Shown piece after piece: positions 21,813 through 33,189 of a stretch of 64,000 bases of DNA. Under the pieces are notes generated by a model, which was not told the DNA's origin, made no database searches, and was given only the letters and a program-made list of their open reading frames with translations. Each line of letters begins with the position of its first letter. Position 1 is the first letter of the stretch. Made by a program: the position numbers and the translations under genes. The stretch is from Sorghum bicolor. Its lineage: Eukaryota; Streptophyta; Magnoliopsida; Poales; Poaceae. The DNA lies in NCBI RefSeq assembly GCF_000003195.3, contig NC_012875.2, forward strand, positions 18,670,398 through 18,734,397, given 5' to 3'.

Positions 21813-23049
21813 TGCTGGGTAATTTAAACGCAAACAGAAAAATCCGCAAGCACACAGATACCGATGTAGCTTTCACCCAGGAGTATTCCAGAGTATCGAT
21901 TTTCCACAGGGAACGTGAGTGTACTAATTAAGATTCAAGATCGCCCAAGGATAACTATATAATTATTTTTGGTGGGAAGAGAGGAAGTTTCCCGAGAATT
22001 CTCTAGTTGATCTAAGAGTCAAGAATTACTTCAAAGATTATTTATTTTGGGACATCAGAACACTAACCACAGAAAGAGATGAGAAGGGGGCTAGGAAGCT
22101 CTAACTATGGTCCTACAAACACCGATCCGAACGAGGTGGAATACGTCGACCGTTAGGGCTGTCACTACCCTAGGGCTACCACAACAATTCGTAGGATTGG
22201 GTGCAATTCTAGGTAATTGCAAGACTAAACACCACGTCTAATCTATTAATTACTACTCTAGCGTTATAAAGACTAGAGCACTTGATGCAAGCAGAATCCA
22301 ATAAGTAACTTGAATGTAAATAAAAGTAATTAAAGAACTCAGGAATTATGAATTGAAGAACTTGGAGAACGATGAAGAACGAACCAGTTGCTACAAAAGT
22401 ACAATGTTGAGGAAGATCCGACAGATCAGGCTCCTCCTCCGCTCTCCTCTTCTCTCTCCCTATTTTCTAGATTACAACTAGAACTAACTAGAACTAGAAC
22501 TAGATGAACTAGAACTAGAACTAGATGAACTAGAGGGATCCTCGCTACTTGGATGAATAATTGAAACCCTAGCTTTGATTCTGTAGAAGAGGTATGCCCT
22601 CTAGGGACCAGGGGGCCTGCTTATATAGCCCCTCCAAATGAATGTGGGCCGTCGGATCAAACCGACCATAATCACACAATTTTCCTTGATCCTCAAAGGT
22701 GGTGCAGCACGATCCGCGAGACGGAGCCTGGTTGGCTCCTATAGCTAGGCGGGCGCCCTTGGGGGGAGGGCGGGTGCCCTGCCCCCAGGCCCGCTCGGCC
22801 TCCCGTTCGTTCCCGTGGCTTCTGGACTCTTCTAGATGATAGAAAATTGCCGCACACGTTAATATCTCTATGTAAACCCGACGTGTGGGCCTCTCCTCTG
22901 TATTTCCTGATAACCCCCTGCAGAAATAGACAAACACGAAAACTCGTGGAATTCTGTCATAAAAAACCCTAAGTCTGGGTGTTGGTTGCATATAAGTCCT
23001 TTTCCGTGATTAGTTGACGGTTAAATATGAGTATTAAGGACCGTCAACA
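21813..23049 (-). repeat. G6 solo gypsy LTR
   Basis: This 1237-bp LTR has minus-strand ends TGTTGACGG (at 23049) and CCCAGCA (at 21813), flanked by CGGTT. Its first part resembles the N1, N2 and A3 LTRs, including the paired GC boxes (about 22748-22790) and a TATA-like CTATATAAG near 22622 (minus). The remainder differs, so I treat it as a separate family. No body is present. Confidence 0.9.
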
Positions 23050-23732
23050 CGGTTTTCTTGTTACACTTGGTGGTTGCCGCCACCTAGACGGCAAGGAGCA
23101 GCGGAGGAGGATTGGCACGAGTTGGTGATTGTTCGTGGCATCTCCCGGCGATTGTGAGGGGTTTGTGCCTACCTCGGTGGAGAGCCAAAGGCAACATTAG
23201 TGGATATCTTATGTCATTGAGCTCCATCACTTGTGGGTCGGTTCTTGTGGTGTCCTAGCGAGGATGAGGTTTTGTGCTACACCTCTTAGCCAACGAACCA
23301 CCAAGTGTTGGTCAACACAACGGGGACGTAGCATGCCGCAAGCACGTGAACCTCGGGAGAAAAATTGGTGTCTCAAATATGTTTGATTGGCATTCTCCTG
23401 GTGTTTGTTTGTTTATATTGGTGATTGGTTCATCCCCTACACGGTGGTATAAATATTTCATCCTATCTTTACTTACCGCAAACTAGTGTAGTTAGTTTAT
23501 TTGCTTACTTTGCCTTGTGTAGCATAGTTCACTAGTGTAACTTGTTGAGACTTAGTTCTTGTGTGCATAGTGTTTGTAGCAACTAGAATTGTTGGGTAGG
23601 TGGCTTGCAAACCCCTCTTTAGAGCTAGAGCAAAAAGCTTCGCTTTGTTATTTACTAACCACTTGCTCTAGTGAGTTTGTAGAATTTTTAAATAGGCTAT
23701 TCACCCCCCTCTAGCCATATTAGGACCTTTCA

Positions 23733-24254
23733 CCTCCGCTCTTTGGTGTCTAGGGATGGGACGAGTTTCTTCCTCATCCCAGGCCCTGCGCTCATAATCT
23801 TGTGCAATGGCGGTGAAGCCGGGATGCAGGAAGGCATGAGCTCCGAGCTGCCCATAGTGTTGGAGGAGACGGTGATCGGGGCCTTGCTGGTGCCCACCGG
23901 AGACCTGCCCTTCAGTGCCAACTGGCCTGTGGTGGGCCGCTTTGGCGTTGTGGCCCTGGTCGGAGATTTCCCGAGCGTTCTCCTCAGGGTGAGAGAATGG
24001 GACGAGTATCCCGGCTTGGAGGAATGCTGGGGGGTCCTCGGGCGACCGCACTCTGGGTCGGTCGACCCAAAGACATGGTCGACCAACTGAAGGTTTGGCC
24101 CCAACGACCCTCTGATGGGTGGCACCATGGGCAGAGGTTCTGCCTCGATGACATCCACCGCCATGAGCTGCTCCAGTTCCTCCGTAAGGGAGAGGGCAGG
24201 CATCGGTGAGTCAGGGCGGTGAACGATCTGGTTGTTCTTTGATGGAGGGGCCAT
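23733..24254 (-). CDS. Unrecognised frame downstream of A4 pol, cut off by Copia-1
   Basis: The frame starts at ATG 24254 (MAPPSKNNQIVHRPD) and stays open for 174 codons. It crosses into the Copia-1 LTR at 23732, so its natural end is lost. It lies where Athila elements often keep a third, envelope-position frame, about 740 bases after the pol stop. The protein is rich in Pro, Ser and charged residues, with an acidic stretch SLTEELEQLMAVDVIEAEP and no membrane segment or motif I know. Open frames on the opposite strand (23743-24090) overlap it. Whether it is a real gene is uncertain. Position supports it and similarity does not. Confidence 0.4.
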
Positions 24255-24994
24255 GGCAAGGTGTTGGTGGTGATGGTGAGGTGTTCAAGTGTTCAGAATG
24301 GCTCTTGATTCGAGGTGGAAAGCAATGGGAGGAAGAAGAAGAGGAGGGGGAGCTATTTGAAGGCTTGGGAGGATGCTCCTGGCCATATGAATTTGAAATC
24401 TGCCTGGAGCGTCGGAGGGATAATTAGGAAGGATGAGAGTGATCCAAGGCTGTTTGGATCCCTTCAAAGAGGGATCGGTCGACCGGCCAATTTCAAAGTT
24501 TTGAAATTTCGAGTTCATGGTGACCTTCCACACATTGTTCTGATTGTGGCATGGTGCCTAGGTGCACTAAGAGCCAGTCAGTCGACCCCCTCTTTGGGTC
24601 CTGGCTTGACAGGGGTTTGTGCCCCAACCTCCCTTAGTCGTGACAGTTGCAGTGTCCTTTGGATCGACACTTACCTCGGTCGACCGACCCCCTTAGTGGG
24701 AGTCTAGCTCCACCAGGTGTGTCTCTCGGGCCACCCTTAGTCATGACAGGTGCAGTGTCCTCTGGATCAACACTTACCTCAGTCGACCGACCCCCTTAGT
24801 GGGAGTCTAGCTCGACCAAGTGTGTCTATCGGCCACCCAAGAGTTTATTGGGTGGCCTGAGCCCTAAGTGTGCTAAGTCTACATTCCATCTAGTTATCAA
24901 GCAATCAAGAAGGAAATAGAATGACATATAGATTTTAGTTGATGGGGTTTAGAACAAATTCTATCATGTCTACTTCTTTTTCTAAAGGTTCATG
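24255..24994 (-). other. A4 region between pol and the downstream frame
   Basis: No frame is called. The region contains a two-copy tandem repeat (24631-24836) and several GTCGACCGACC or GGTCGACCG motifs (near 24475, 24680 and 24781). A pyrimidine-rich stretch lies just upstream of ATG 24254, near 24310-24355. Confidence 0.6.
24631..24836. repeat. Two-copy tandem repeat, 103-bp period
   Basis: The unit starts CCCTTAGTCGTGACAG at 24631 and recurs at 24734. Each unit holds one GTCGACCGACCCCCTTAGTG. The copies differ at only a few positions by eye. Confidence 0.8.
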
Positions 24995-27900
24995 TTAATA
25001 AAAGAGCTTGAGGCGATGACCATTTACCTTAAAGACATTGCCATCATTGTCCTGAAGCGTTACGGCTCCATGTGTCGTGGCATCGATCACCAGGTATGGG
25101 CCTTCCCACTTGCTCCTCAGCTTCCCATGGCCAAAAAGTTTGACCCTGGAGTTGAACAAAAGGACCTTGTTCCTAGGATGGAACTATTTTTGCTTGATTC
25201 GCTTTTCATGCCATCTTTTGGTTCTTTCCTTGTAGATTCTGGCATTGTGATCAGCTTTCTCTCTCCATTCTTCCAGTTCTGAGATTTGAAGCTTTCGATT
25301 GAGACCGGCTGAGGGCAGGTCCATATTCCATCTTTTTATGGCCCAATGTGCCATATGCTCGAGCTCAACTGGTAAGTGGCATGTCTTTCTGTATACAAGC
25401 TGGTATGGTGACATACTGGGGTCTTGTATGCATTCCTATATGCCCAAAGTGCATCATGGAGTTTGTTCACCCAACCTGTCCCCATTTCCTTGACAGTCTT
25501 TTGCAGAATGTTCTTGATTTGCTTATTTGAGATTTCTGCTTGTTCGCTTGTTTGGGGATGATAAGGTGTACCCACATTGTGCCTTATCCCCACTTCCGTT
25601 AGGAATTGACGGAATCTCTTATCAATGAAGTGGCTGCCCCATCACTAATAATCAACCTTGGGGTGCCAAATCTTGGGAAGATGATCTCCTGGAACATCTT
25701 TTTGGCATGTTTTGAGTCAGCTGCTCTGCAAGGCAGTGCTTCAACCCATTTGGACACGTAGTCCACTGCCACCAAGATGTACTCGTGGCCTTGACATGGC
25801 GAGAATGGACACATGTAGTCAACTCCCCAGACATCAAACAGCTCCACTTGAAGGTTGTTTGTGAGAGGCATGGCATCACGGGTATTGATATTCCCATGTT
25901 GCTGACACCTCTCACACCTCTTGATGAAGTCTTGAGTGTCTTGGTACATGGTAGGTCAATAGAATCCACTTTGCCAAATTTTGGCATGGGTCCTGATGTA
26001 CCATAATGGCCTCCATTTTCAGCTCCGTGGCACTCCTCAATGATTTGAACGGCTTCTTCCATAGGGACACATCTTCTTAGCACATCATCCTGGCAGACCC
26101 TATAGAGGTAAGGGTCGTCCCAAAGATGCACTTGGCTCTCCTTGATCAGCTTTTTCTTATCTACCCCCAGTGGCACATAGCTAGAAACCATGTAGTTGAC
26201 GATGTTTGCGTACCACGGGTTGGCGGCTGACACCTTGAGGAGTGTGTCATCCCGAAGATAGTCGTTGATTGGTAGATCATGTTTATCCTCAATCTGTATT
26301 CTAGACAAGTGGTCTGCAACCGAGTTCTCTACTCCCTTTTTATCTTTTATTTCTATGTCAAATTCTTGGAGTAGCAGGATCCATCTTATTGGCCTTGGTT
26401 TAGTGAGCAGGTATTTTAGTGTAGCGTGATCGGTGTAAACGATCACTTTTGCCCCTACTAAGTAAGATCTAAACTACATGTCTATTGCAAACACTACAGC
26501 TAAAAGCTCCTTTTCTGTTGTTGCATAGTTTAGCTGTGGGCCAGTTAGTGTTTTGCTAGCATAAGAGTTGGCATGATGCTTTTTATCTTTGGTCTGTCCT
26601 AAGACAGCACCTACAGCACAATCACTAGCATCACACATTATCTCAAAAGGAAGCGACCAATCAGGGGGTTGTATGATTGGTGTAGAGATAAGTGCTTTCT
26701 TAAGGTAGTAAAAAGCATCTAAGCACTCATCATAAAAGTTAAAGGGTGCATCTTTAGCTAACAGGTTTGTTAAAGGTCTAGTGATTTGTGAATAATCTTG
26801 TATAAACCTCCTAAAAAAACCTGCGTGACCAAGAAAACTGCGTACGCCTCTAACACTCATGGGAGGTGGGAGCTGTTCTATGACCTCTATTTTAGCTCTA
26901 TCCACCTCTATCCCACGCTCGGACACTCTATGTCCTAGCACTATCCCCTCCCAAACCATGAAATGACATTTCTCCTAGTTCAGGATCAAGTGCTTCTCTT
27001 GGCATCTTTGTAAGATGCGGTCCAAGTTCTCAAGACAGTCGTCAAAAGTCTTCCCATAGACGGAAAAGTCGTCCATGAAGACTTCCATGAATTCTTCAAT
27101 TATGTCTGAGAAGATGGACATCATGCACATTTGGATGGAAGCAGGAGCATTGCATAGGCCAAAAGACATGCGCCTATATGCATATGTCCCGTAAGGCCAT
27201 GTGAATGTCGTCTTACTCTGATCATCGGGATGGATCGGGATTTGATGATAACCCGAATAACCATCAAGGAAACAAAAGAAGGAATGCTTTGCTAACCGTT
27301 CCAGCATCTCATCAATGAAGGGTAATGGGAAGTGATCTTTCTTTGTAGCCTTGTTGAGTTTTCGATAATCTATGCACATACTCCATCCCATGACGGTTCG
27401 TTGTGGGATATGCTTGTTGTTATCGTTTTAACTACCATCACTCCTCCCTTCTTAGGTACTACTTGTACTGGGCTGACCCACTCACTGTTTGGAACAGGGT
27501 AGATTATGCCCACGTGCAAGAGCTTCAAGACCTCTTGCTTCACTACATTCCTCATCGCATTATTTAGCCTTCTTTGAGGCTCCCTAGAAGGTGTACCATC
27601 GGGTTCTATGGGTATGCAACAAGTGCAGAGACCGGGACTAATTACCTTAATGTCTTGGAGGGAGTATCCTAAGATAGAGCGGTGTTTCTCTAATACGGCG
27701 ATAAGTTTAGCGGCCTCTTCCTCAGAGAGCTGATCGCTAATGATGACAGGGCTACCCCTATCACCGTTAAGGAAGACGTACTTAAGCCTAGGGGGAAGTG
27801 GCTTAAGTTCTATGGAGGGCTTAGGTGGTGGCTTGGATTCATCTAGCTCTAGTGGTTCATCTAGTTCTGTTTCTAGCTCTTCGATGTAATCCTCAGCTTC

Positions 27901-28704
27901 CTCCTCTAGATTAGGCTGTGATGCCTCTAGGTGAGTGGCTGCCATCACCTCCTCTATCGGATCAGTTTCAGGTTTTGGCTCGATTTTAGCGTTAATCGAG
28001 CTGACATAGGGAATGGACAAGTTTAGGTTCTTCCCTATCTGACCCTTGAGGTGCCCACTATGAAATCCATTAATGAATCTCATAAGCGGGTGCCCAATTA
28101 ACAGGTCGATGTCTTCTACATCAAAGATGTAGAAATTCAAGAGGACATGGACGTTGTTAATGACAACAGACACGTTCTGTGCAAGGCCGCAGCTCTCAAC
28201 CAATTCTCCAGATGGTAACTTGAGAAACTTTTTGGTCGGAACTAACGGTTCCTCGCCTAGGAGTGCTAATGCTAAATTCTTAGACATTACAGATGCTCCT
28301 ACGGTGGGGTCATAAAGAGAATCTATGGGAGTTCTGCTTATGAGACAATTAATAGTTGTGAAATAGGAGAGAAGTCTCATAACATCAGACGACACTTTTG
28401 ACTCCTTCAGCCATTCATTGCTCATAACGGTCATGAGCTCCTGAGCAGTTGCTTTGAGGTAACAAGCCTCTAAGCGAGAAGATACTTGCTCTTTTGGAGA
28501 GTTGTGGTTACTCCTTTTGCACAGGTTGATTCGAGACGTTGCCATAATCGGTGAGAAGATCCATCTCGATGTTAAGAGGACACTCCAAGGGATGAATCAC
28601 TTCTTCCCTTGGAGGTGTTTGGGATTGTGGTTCAGGCTCGACAGCTTGTGATGTTGCTACTATAGCGTCGGCTGACGAGGTTTCATCCCTAGGGGCTTAG
28701 TCTT
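24995..28704 (-). pseudogene. A4 gag end, protease, RT, RNase H and integrase, decayed
   Basis: This encodes the replication enzymes of the element. On the minus strand the order is: end of Gag (28700-28450), a protease-like domain (28300-28050), RT (about 27560-26960) with SMCIDYRKLNKATKKDHF and FMDDFSVYG near 27075, RNase H (about 26660-26350) with FEIMCDASD and [14 protein letters not shown], then integrase. The integrase has CERCQQHGN near 25900, the first catalytic Asp in WGVDYM near 25830, SDG near 25635 and the Glu region in [16 protein letters not shown] near 25540. It ends with a C-terminal part at TAA 24995-24997. Breaks include stops near 28698, 28518, 27366 and 25180 and frame changes near 27420, 26960, 26450, 25950 and 25600. 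The protease region reads YDPTVGASVM, without a plain D-T/S-G triad. Confidence 0.88.
28700..28704. repeat. Target-site duplication GTCTT (left copy)
   Basis: GTCTT precedes the N1 LTR at 28705 and recurs at 36987-36991 after the other LTR. The A4 frame is continuous across it once the insertion is disregarded. Confidence 0.93.
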
Positions 28705-30367
28705 TGTTGATGGTCCTTAAGTATCAAATATAATCAACAAATAAACAAAGAAAAGGATCCAAATACAACCGACATCCAGACTTAGGGTTTTATTTGACAG
28801 AATTCCACAAGTTTTGGTGTTTATCTATTTCTGCAGGGTGTTATCAAGAATTATGGAAGAAAGGCCCACATATTGGGTTTACATAGAGATAATAAAGTGC
28901 CGCGCAATTATCTAACATCTAGAAGAGTCCACAAGCCACGGGAACGAACGGGAGGCCGATCGGGCCCGAGGGCAGGGCACCCGCCCTCCCCCCTTGGGCG
29001 CCCGCCCTGGCCTGAGGGCCAACCAGAATCAACTTTGCGGATCATGCTCCACCGACCTAAAGGAGTAAGGAAACCCGTGCGATTAATGTTGGTTTGATCT
29101 GACGGCCCACATTCATTTGGAAGGACTATATAAGCAGACCCCCTGGCCCCTGGAGGAGAGCACGTCTACCTCTCTGAAACCCTAATTCATTATCCATCTC
29201 GGGAGAAGAAGCCTCTGATCAAGCCCTAGAACCACCACATCAATAGATTTCTAGTTTAGCATAGCTACATAGGATTCGAACTAGAAGGAGTCAATCTTCG
29301 ATTGGTTTATGGATCTGTCAAGAGGATTCTTGGTAATTCCTCTACTGTTCTTCAATTGTTCATCATTGTTCTTCAATATTATGAATATGACTTTGTTCTA
29401 CTTCAATATATTGATTAGGACTTTGCTCTACTTGTTTATATTTGCAATTATATTGTTCTTAGTTTATGATAGTTATATGCTTGGCTTAGTTAGATTGGAA
29501 TTATATACATGTTTAGGATCGTATAGAATTTATCCATGTGTACAGTGGGTAAATGATAAGCATTGTGTAGGCGTGGTGCCTATACTGTATTTATCTGCGA
29601 TTGTACCCTATATGCCAGATCGCGGGGTAGTTCGTGGTAGTGACAGCTCCATTGATTCTTATATAGTCCCCCTCTCGTGTACAGGGCAGGCAGAGCAACA
29701 TTATTACAGGGGAGTGATTGCTATGTTTCTCATCTTCCTTGATAATATCACTATGCATGGGCGTAATCCTGTCTCGCAATGATTGCCAAGTATAATTGCA
29801 CTAGCTATGATAAGCTAGACTTTATAGTTAAGAATAACTTGGGAAATATTCTTGTAGTTCGTCCTAATTCCATGCTAATGACTTGCTAGAATATCTATTG
29901 AGGTGCTTATCATTATTATATGTGGCTAAGTTATGCTGATCAGATTCATTATCTTTGTCACCATTCATACTTTATCTATATCTTTGATGTGACATTTGTC
30001 CCTGTATGAAAGAGATAGATAAATGCTCTCAATTACACATGGAATGATAGATACTCAGTTCTATATTCCATTCCATAATCAACATTGATGTTTAGCAATC
30101 CCTTCCCAGTGGTAAAACTATAAATAACTATACCTGGAATACTTCTCGGTTAAAATGCTACATCGGTATTAATCTGTGCGCTTGCAGATCTCATTTATTA
30201 TTTATTCTGAAGAGCAATTGCATATTTCAATACCACGTCTCTCATGTCATGCTGGGGATGACAACTTGGCTTAAGTGGCAAGAGGGATAGGTTTGGCATT
30301 TTTGGCGCCGTTATCAAAATTAGAAAACTAAATCTACTTTTGGTAGTGACGTTAAGAATGCCCAAAA
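28705..30367 (+). repeat. N1 5' LTR
   Basis: It starts TGTTGATGG. Its end aligns with the CTAACA end of the 3' LTR, although here the terminal bases read CCAAAA, so the CA terminus has been mutated. Paired GGGCGCCC-type boxes lie at about 28972-29010 and a TATA box at 29126. The frame at 29309-29782 is LTR sequence and is not called. Confidence 0.9.
29126..29134 (+). promoter_or_regulatory. TATA box of the N1 5' LTR
   Basis: CTATATAAG is followed by GCAGACCCCCTGGCCCCTGG. The same arrangement appears in the LTRs at 35746 and 39489, and on the minus strand near 57740 and 22622. Conservation of spacing to the GC boxes supports a promoter role. Confidence 0.7.
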
Positions 30368-30375
30368 AGAATTTT

Positions 30376-30393
30376 TGGCGCCGTTGCCGGGGA
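30376..30393 (+). other. Primer-binding site (tRNA-Asp type)
   Basis: TGGCGCCGTTGCCGGGGA is a perfect complement, from memory, of the 18-nt 3' end of plant tRNA-Asp(GTC). It lies 8 bases after the LTR end. Confidence 0.9.
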
Positions 30394-30526
30394 AGGTTGA
30401 TTACTAATCAGGAATGAATAAAGAATTTCGAGTCATCATTCGCATCGCTAATATGATTGAGATTATCAATTCTCTCATACAGTTTTGCCCTGTTATTTTT
30501 CTATTTTATTTTATGCAGGGTAATGT
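30394..30526 (+). other. N1 leader
   Basis: This is the short untranslated leader between primer site and gag ATG. It ends with a T-rich run and TTTTATGCAGG just before the ATG, which resembles a plant 3' splice site. Confidence 0.65.
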
Positions 30527-33189
30527 ATGAATGGAAGACATCTTCCAGGAAATTTTGTTGACAATCCCGAAGCATTATTCAGGAAAACAAGAGCCAAGCT
30601 CAAGAAGAGATCATCAACACTTCAGCACGAAGCTTCATCCAATCAAGAAGATCACCGAAGTTTCACCCAGAACTTGTCTTCAGAGTTCGAAGTCATAGCA
30701 AACAAATCGATCCGTGAGTTCTTAGCTCCCACTACGGACAACATCCGCACTGGACCTGCTGTAGATATCGACGACAACTTTGAGCTCAAGCCTGGACTTA
30801 TACACATGGTGCAATCCAACTAATTATGTGGGAAGGCACACGAAGATGCTAGTGCTCATCTCAGACACTTCCTGGAGATTTGCAGCACATTCACCATATT
30901 AGGAGTCCCTAGAGATGCTATACTACTTCGCCTCTTCCCATTCTCACTGTTGGGGAGAGTGAAGCAGTGGTTCTACACTACAAAGGAGAAGAATACTACG
31001 TGGGCACTCTGCTCTACGAACTTTCTAGCTAATTTCTTTCCTATGGGCAAGACCAATGCTCTCCGTGGGAAAATTACAAGTTTTCAGCAACAACATGATG
31101 AATCCGTTCCAGAAGCATGAGAGCGCTTCCAAGACTACATTCTAGAATGTCCCCACCATGGAATGGAGAGCTCGCTACTGATGCAGACCTTTTGACATGG
31201 GCTCAGCAATAGTGCCCGAGAGACCATGGATGCTGCAGCTGGAGGAGCATTCCTATCACTCACCATACCACAAGCCACAGCTCTTGTGGAGAAGATGGCG
31301 TCCAACCAAGGCTGGAATGAAGAAAGGACCTAGACACGCAAGAGAGGTGGAGGTATGCACCAGCTCAAGGAGGTGACATGCTGTCTGCAAAGCTAGACCT
31401 GCTGATGAAGAAGCTCGATGATAGAGCTGGAGATAAGAAAGAAGTCATGCACGTCTACGACTCTGACATGACTTGTGAGGAGTGTGGAGATACTGGACAC
31501 TCAGGCAATCACTGCCCTGAGATGCTTGAGGATGTGAACTACATCAACAACAACTACTACTACTACAACCGTCCTCAACAAAATCAAGGTTGGAATCAAC
31601 AAAGGCCTAACTACTCAGGTAATTATCAAGGTAACAATTCTTACAATAATAATAATAATTTTCCACCTCTGAGAGAGTTAGTGTCTAATCAAGGAAAGCT
31701 AATGGATAACCTATCTAAGAAATTGGCATCTAATGATAAAATGTTAGAAAATATAAATAATAGAATGGATAATTTCTCTACTGCCATCAAGAATCAAATT
31801 AGCTTTAATCAAATGATTGAATCTCAGTTAAATCAAATAGCTGCTGCTGTTCCTACTACTAACCCTGGTATACCATCACAACCGGAAGGATTAGAATATA
31901 CAAATATTGTAGACATGTTTGATGCAGATAACTACTGGAGTAACCCCATCACAGAAGTTACTACTAACCATCTGCCGGTCAAGAGAGGAGATCTAGGACG
32001 CCCCGTCATCCCGATCTCCATCAGCATGGTGGACTTCCCAGAAGCACTGTGCGACTTTGGCTCTAGTGTCAACATTATGCCTAGGGTACTCTATGAAAAT
32101 TCTTTACATATCCTTTATTGGAAACAACCATGTGTTTGCAGTTTGCAGATCAGGCGTTAAGTTTCCCAAAAGGAATATTGAAGAACCTCTATGTCCGAGT
32201 TGGTACCTTGTATGCCCCAGCAGACTTCGTGGTGATAGAGACCGGTAATGATGAGAGGGCTCCCTCATCTTAGGGAGGCCATTCCTGAACACCTCGGGAG
32301 CTGTCATCTACGCTAGTGGTGCCAAGATCAGTTTCTACATCAAAGGAAGGAGACGTTTTCCTTCAAGAACAAGACTATACAAATTCCAGAGCAATCCCGA
32401 CAAGAACCAAGGAAGAGGACCAATAGGAGGAACATGAACAAGCAAGTGTGGACCGAGTCAGCTAAGATGGTCACTGCAGTTCATGGAGGTCAAGATCATC
32501 AACTTTAGTCACCGTTAGTGACCAAGAAGGACGACCTAGGTATGCCAAGCATGCATTGCTCCATTAATGGATACAACTTCTACAAGACACTTTAGGACAC
32601 CGGATCAGACGTCAACATAATGGCCGCAGTCACCTATCGGCTCTTGTTCGGAACCATGCCCCTAAAACCAACATACATTCAGCTCCAAATGGCAGATCAG
32701 ACATTCCGAAAGGTTGAAGGTATAGTAACTCATGTCCCTGTCAAAATAGACGATCATTTTGTCCATACAGACTTTCAGGTTATTGACATGGGAGAAGATG
32801 AGTACGGTCCACCCATCATCCTTGGGAGACCGTTCCTCAGCACTGTTAAAGCAATCATCTACATTGGAACCGGAGAAGTCCATATGCACTTCCTCTCAAA
32901 GAAGGTACGCTGCTATTTTACTGACCCTAACTATATAGTTGAAGACTCTAAGCAGATCAGGACAAGAGGAAGACGACGCAACCGCAACCAGAAGAGGCAA
33001 ATCATCAAGGACGGATGGGCAAACTACGAAGGAGAAGTGGTAAGGTCTGAAGACATACAGCCTGAATAGAATTGTGCTGAGGAGACCGTAGCACCGAGTC
33101 AGTTATGGAGAGAGAAGATAGTTATACACGAAGAGGAGGCGCCATCGGAACTACCGACAGCGCTGTCCAGCGAATCCCAAGATGACTGA
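30527..33189 (+). pseudogene. N1 gag with two tandem protease domains, decayed
   Basis: The frame runs from ATG 30527 to TGA 33187-33189. The Gag N-terminus and core (30527-31200) include FQDYILECPHHGM. The zinc knuckle CEECGDTGHSGNHC lies near 31470-31512. An Asn-rich stretch and a coiled-coil-like segment (about 31680-31850) follow. The first protease-like domain has CDFGSSVNIM near 32052 and LGRPFL near 32270. The second has DTGSDVNIM near 32597 and IILGRPFL near 32818, then an Arg-rich tail (RTRGRRRNRNQ). Stops occur at 30822, near 31116, 31190, 31330, 32505, 32593 and 33067, with frame changes near 31378 and 32100-32270. The domain order matches the minus-strand copy at 6156-10498, so the doubled protease is an inherited feature of the family. 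Confidence 0.88.

Larger units (their letters stand above)
19992..23732 (+). mobile_element. Copia-1, right segment (3' UTR and 3' LTR)
   Basis: Copia-1 resumes at the ATGTG duplication (19992-19996) with its 3' UTR, polypurine tract and 3' LTR. It ends in CTTTCA at 23732, next to A4 sequence. The duplication made by Copia-1 itself cannot be tested because its 5' end is outside the window. Confidence 0.88.
20529..23732 (+). repeat. Copia-1 3' LTR, carrying a solo G6 LTR
   Basis: The LTR begins TGAATGCCC after the polypurine tract and ends CCTTTCA. Without the 1237-bp G6 LTR and one copy of its duplication it is 1962 bp, nearly identical in length to the solo LTR at 6496-8458. It contains a diverged CCGGAC/GTCCGG cassette at about 21140-21560. 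Open frames such as 20900-21166 and 21192-21495 lie in LTR sequence and are not called. Confidence 0.9.

Noticed and set aside
23743..24090. 115-codon plus-strand frame that looks like a host gene fragment
   Set aside because: It overlaps the minus-strand frame at 23733-24254, which has the right strand and position for A4. No domain was recognised in either, and nothing favours the plus frame.
30376..30393. Sequence matching the end of a tRNA-Asp gene
   Set aside because: Only the 18 bases complementary to the tRNA 3' end are present, 8 bases from an LTR end. It is a primer-binding site and not a tRNA gene.
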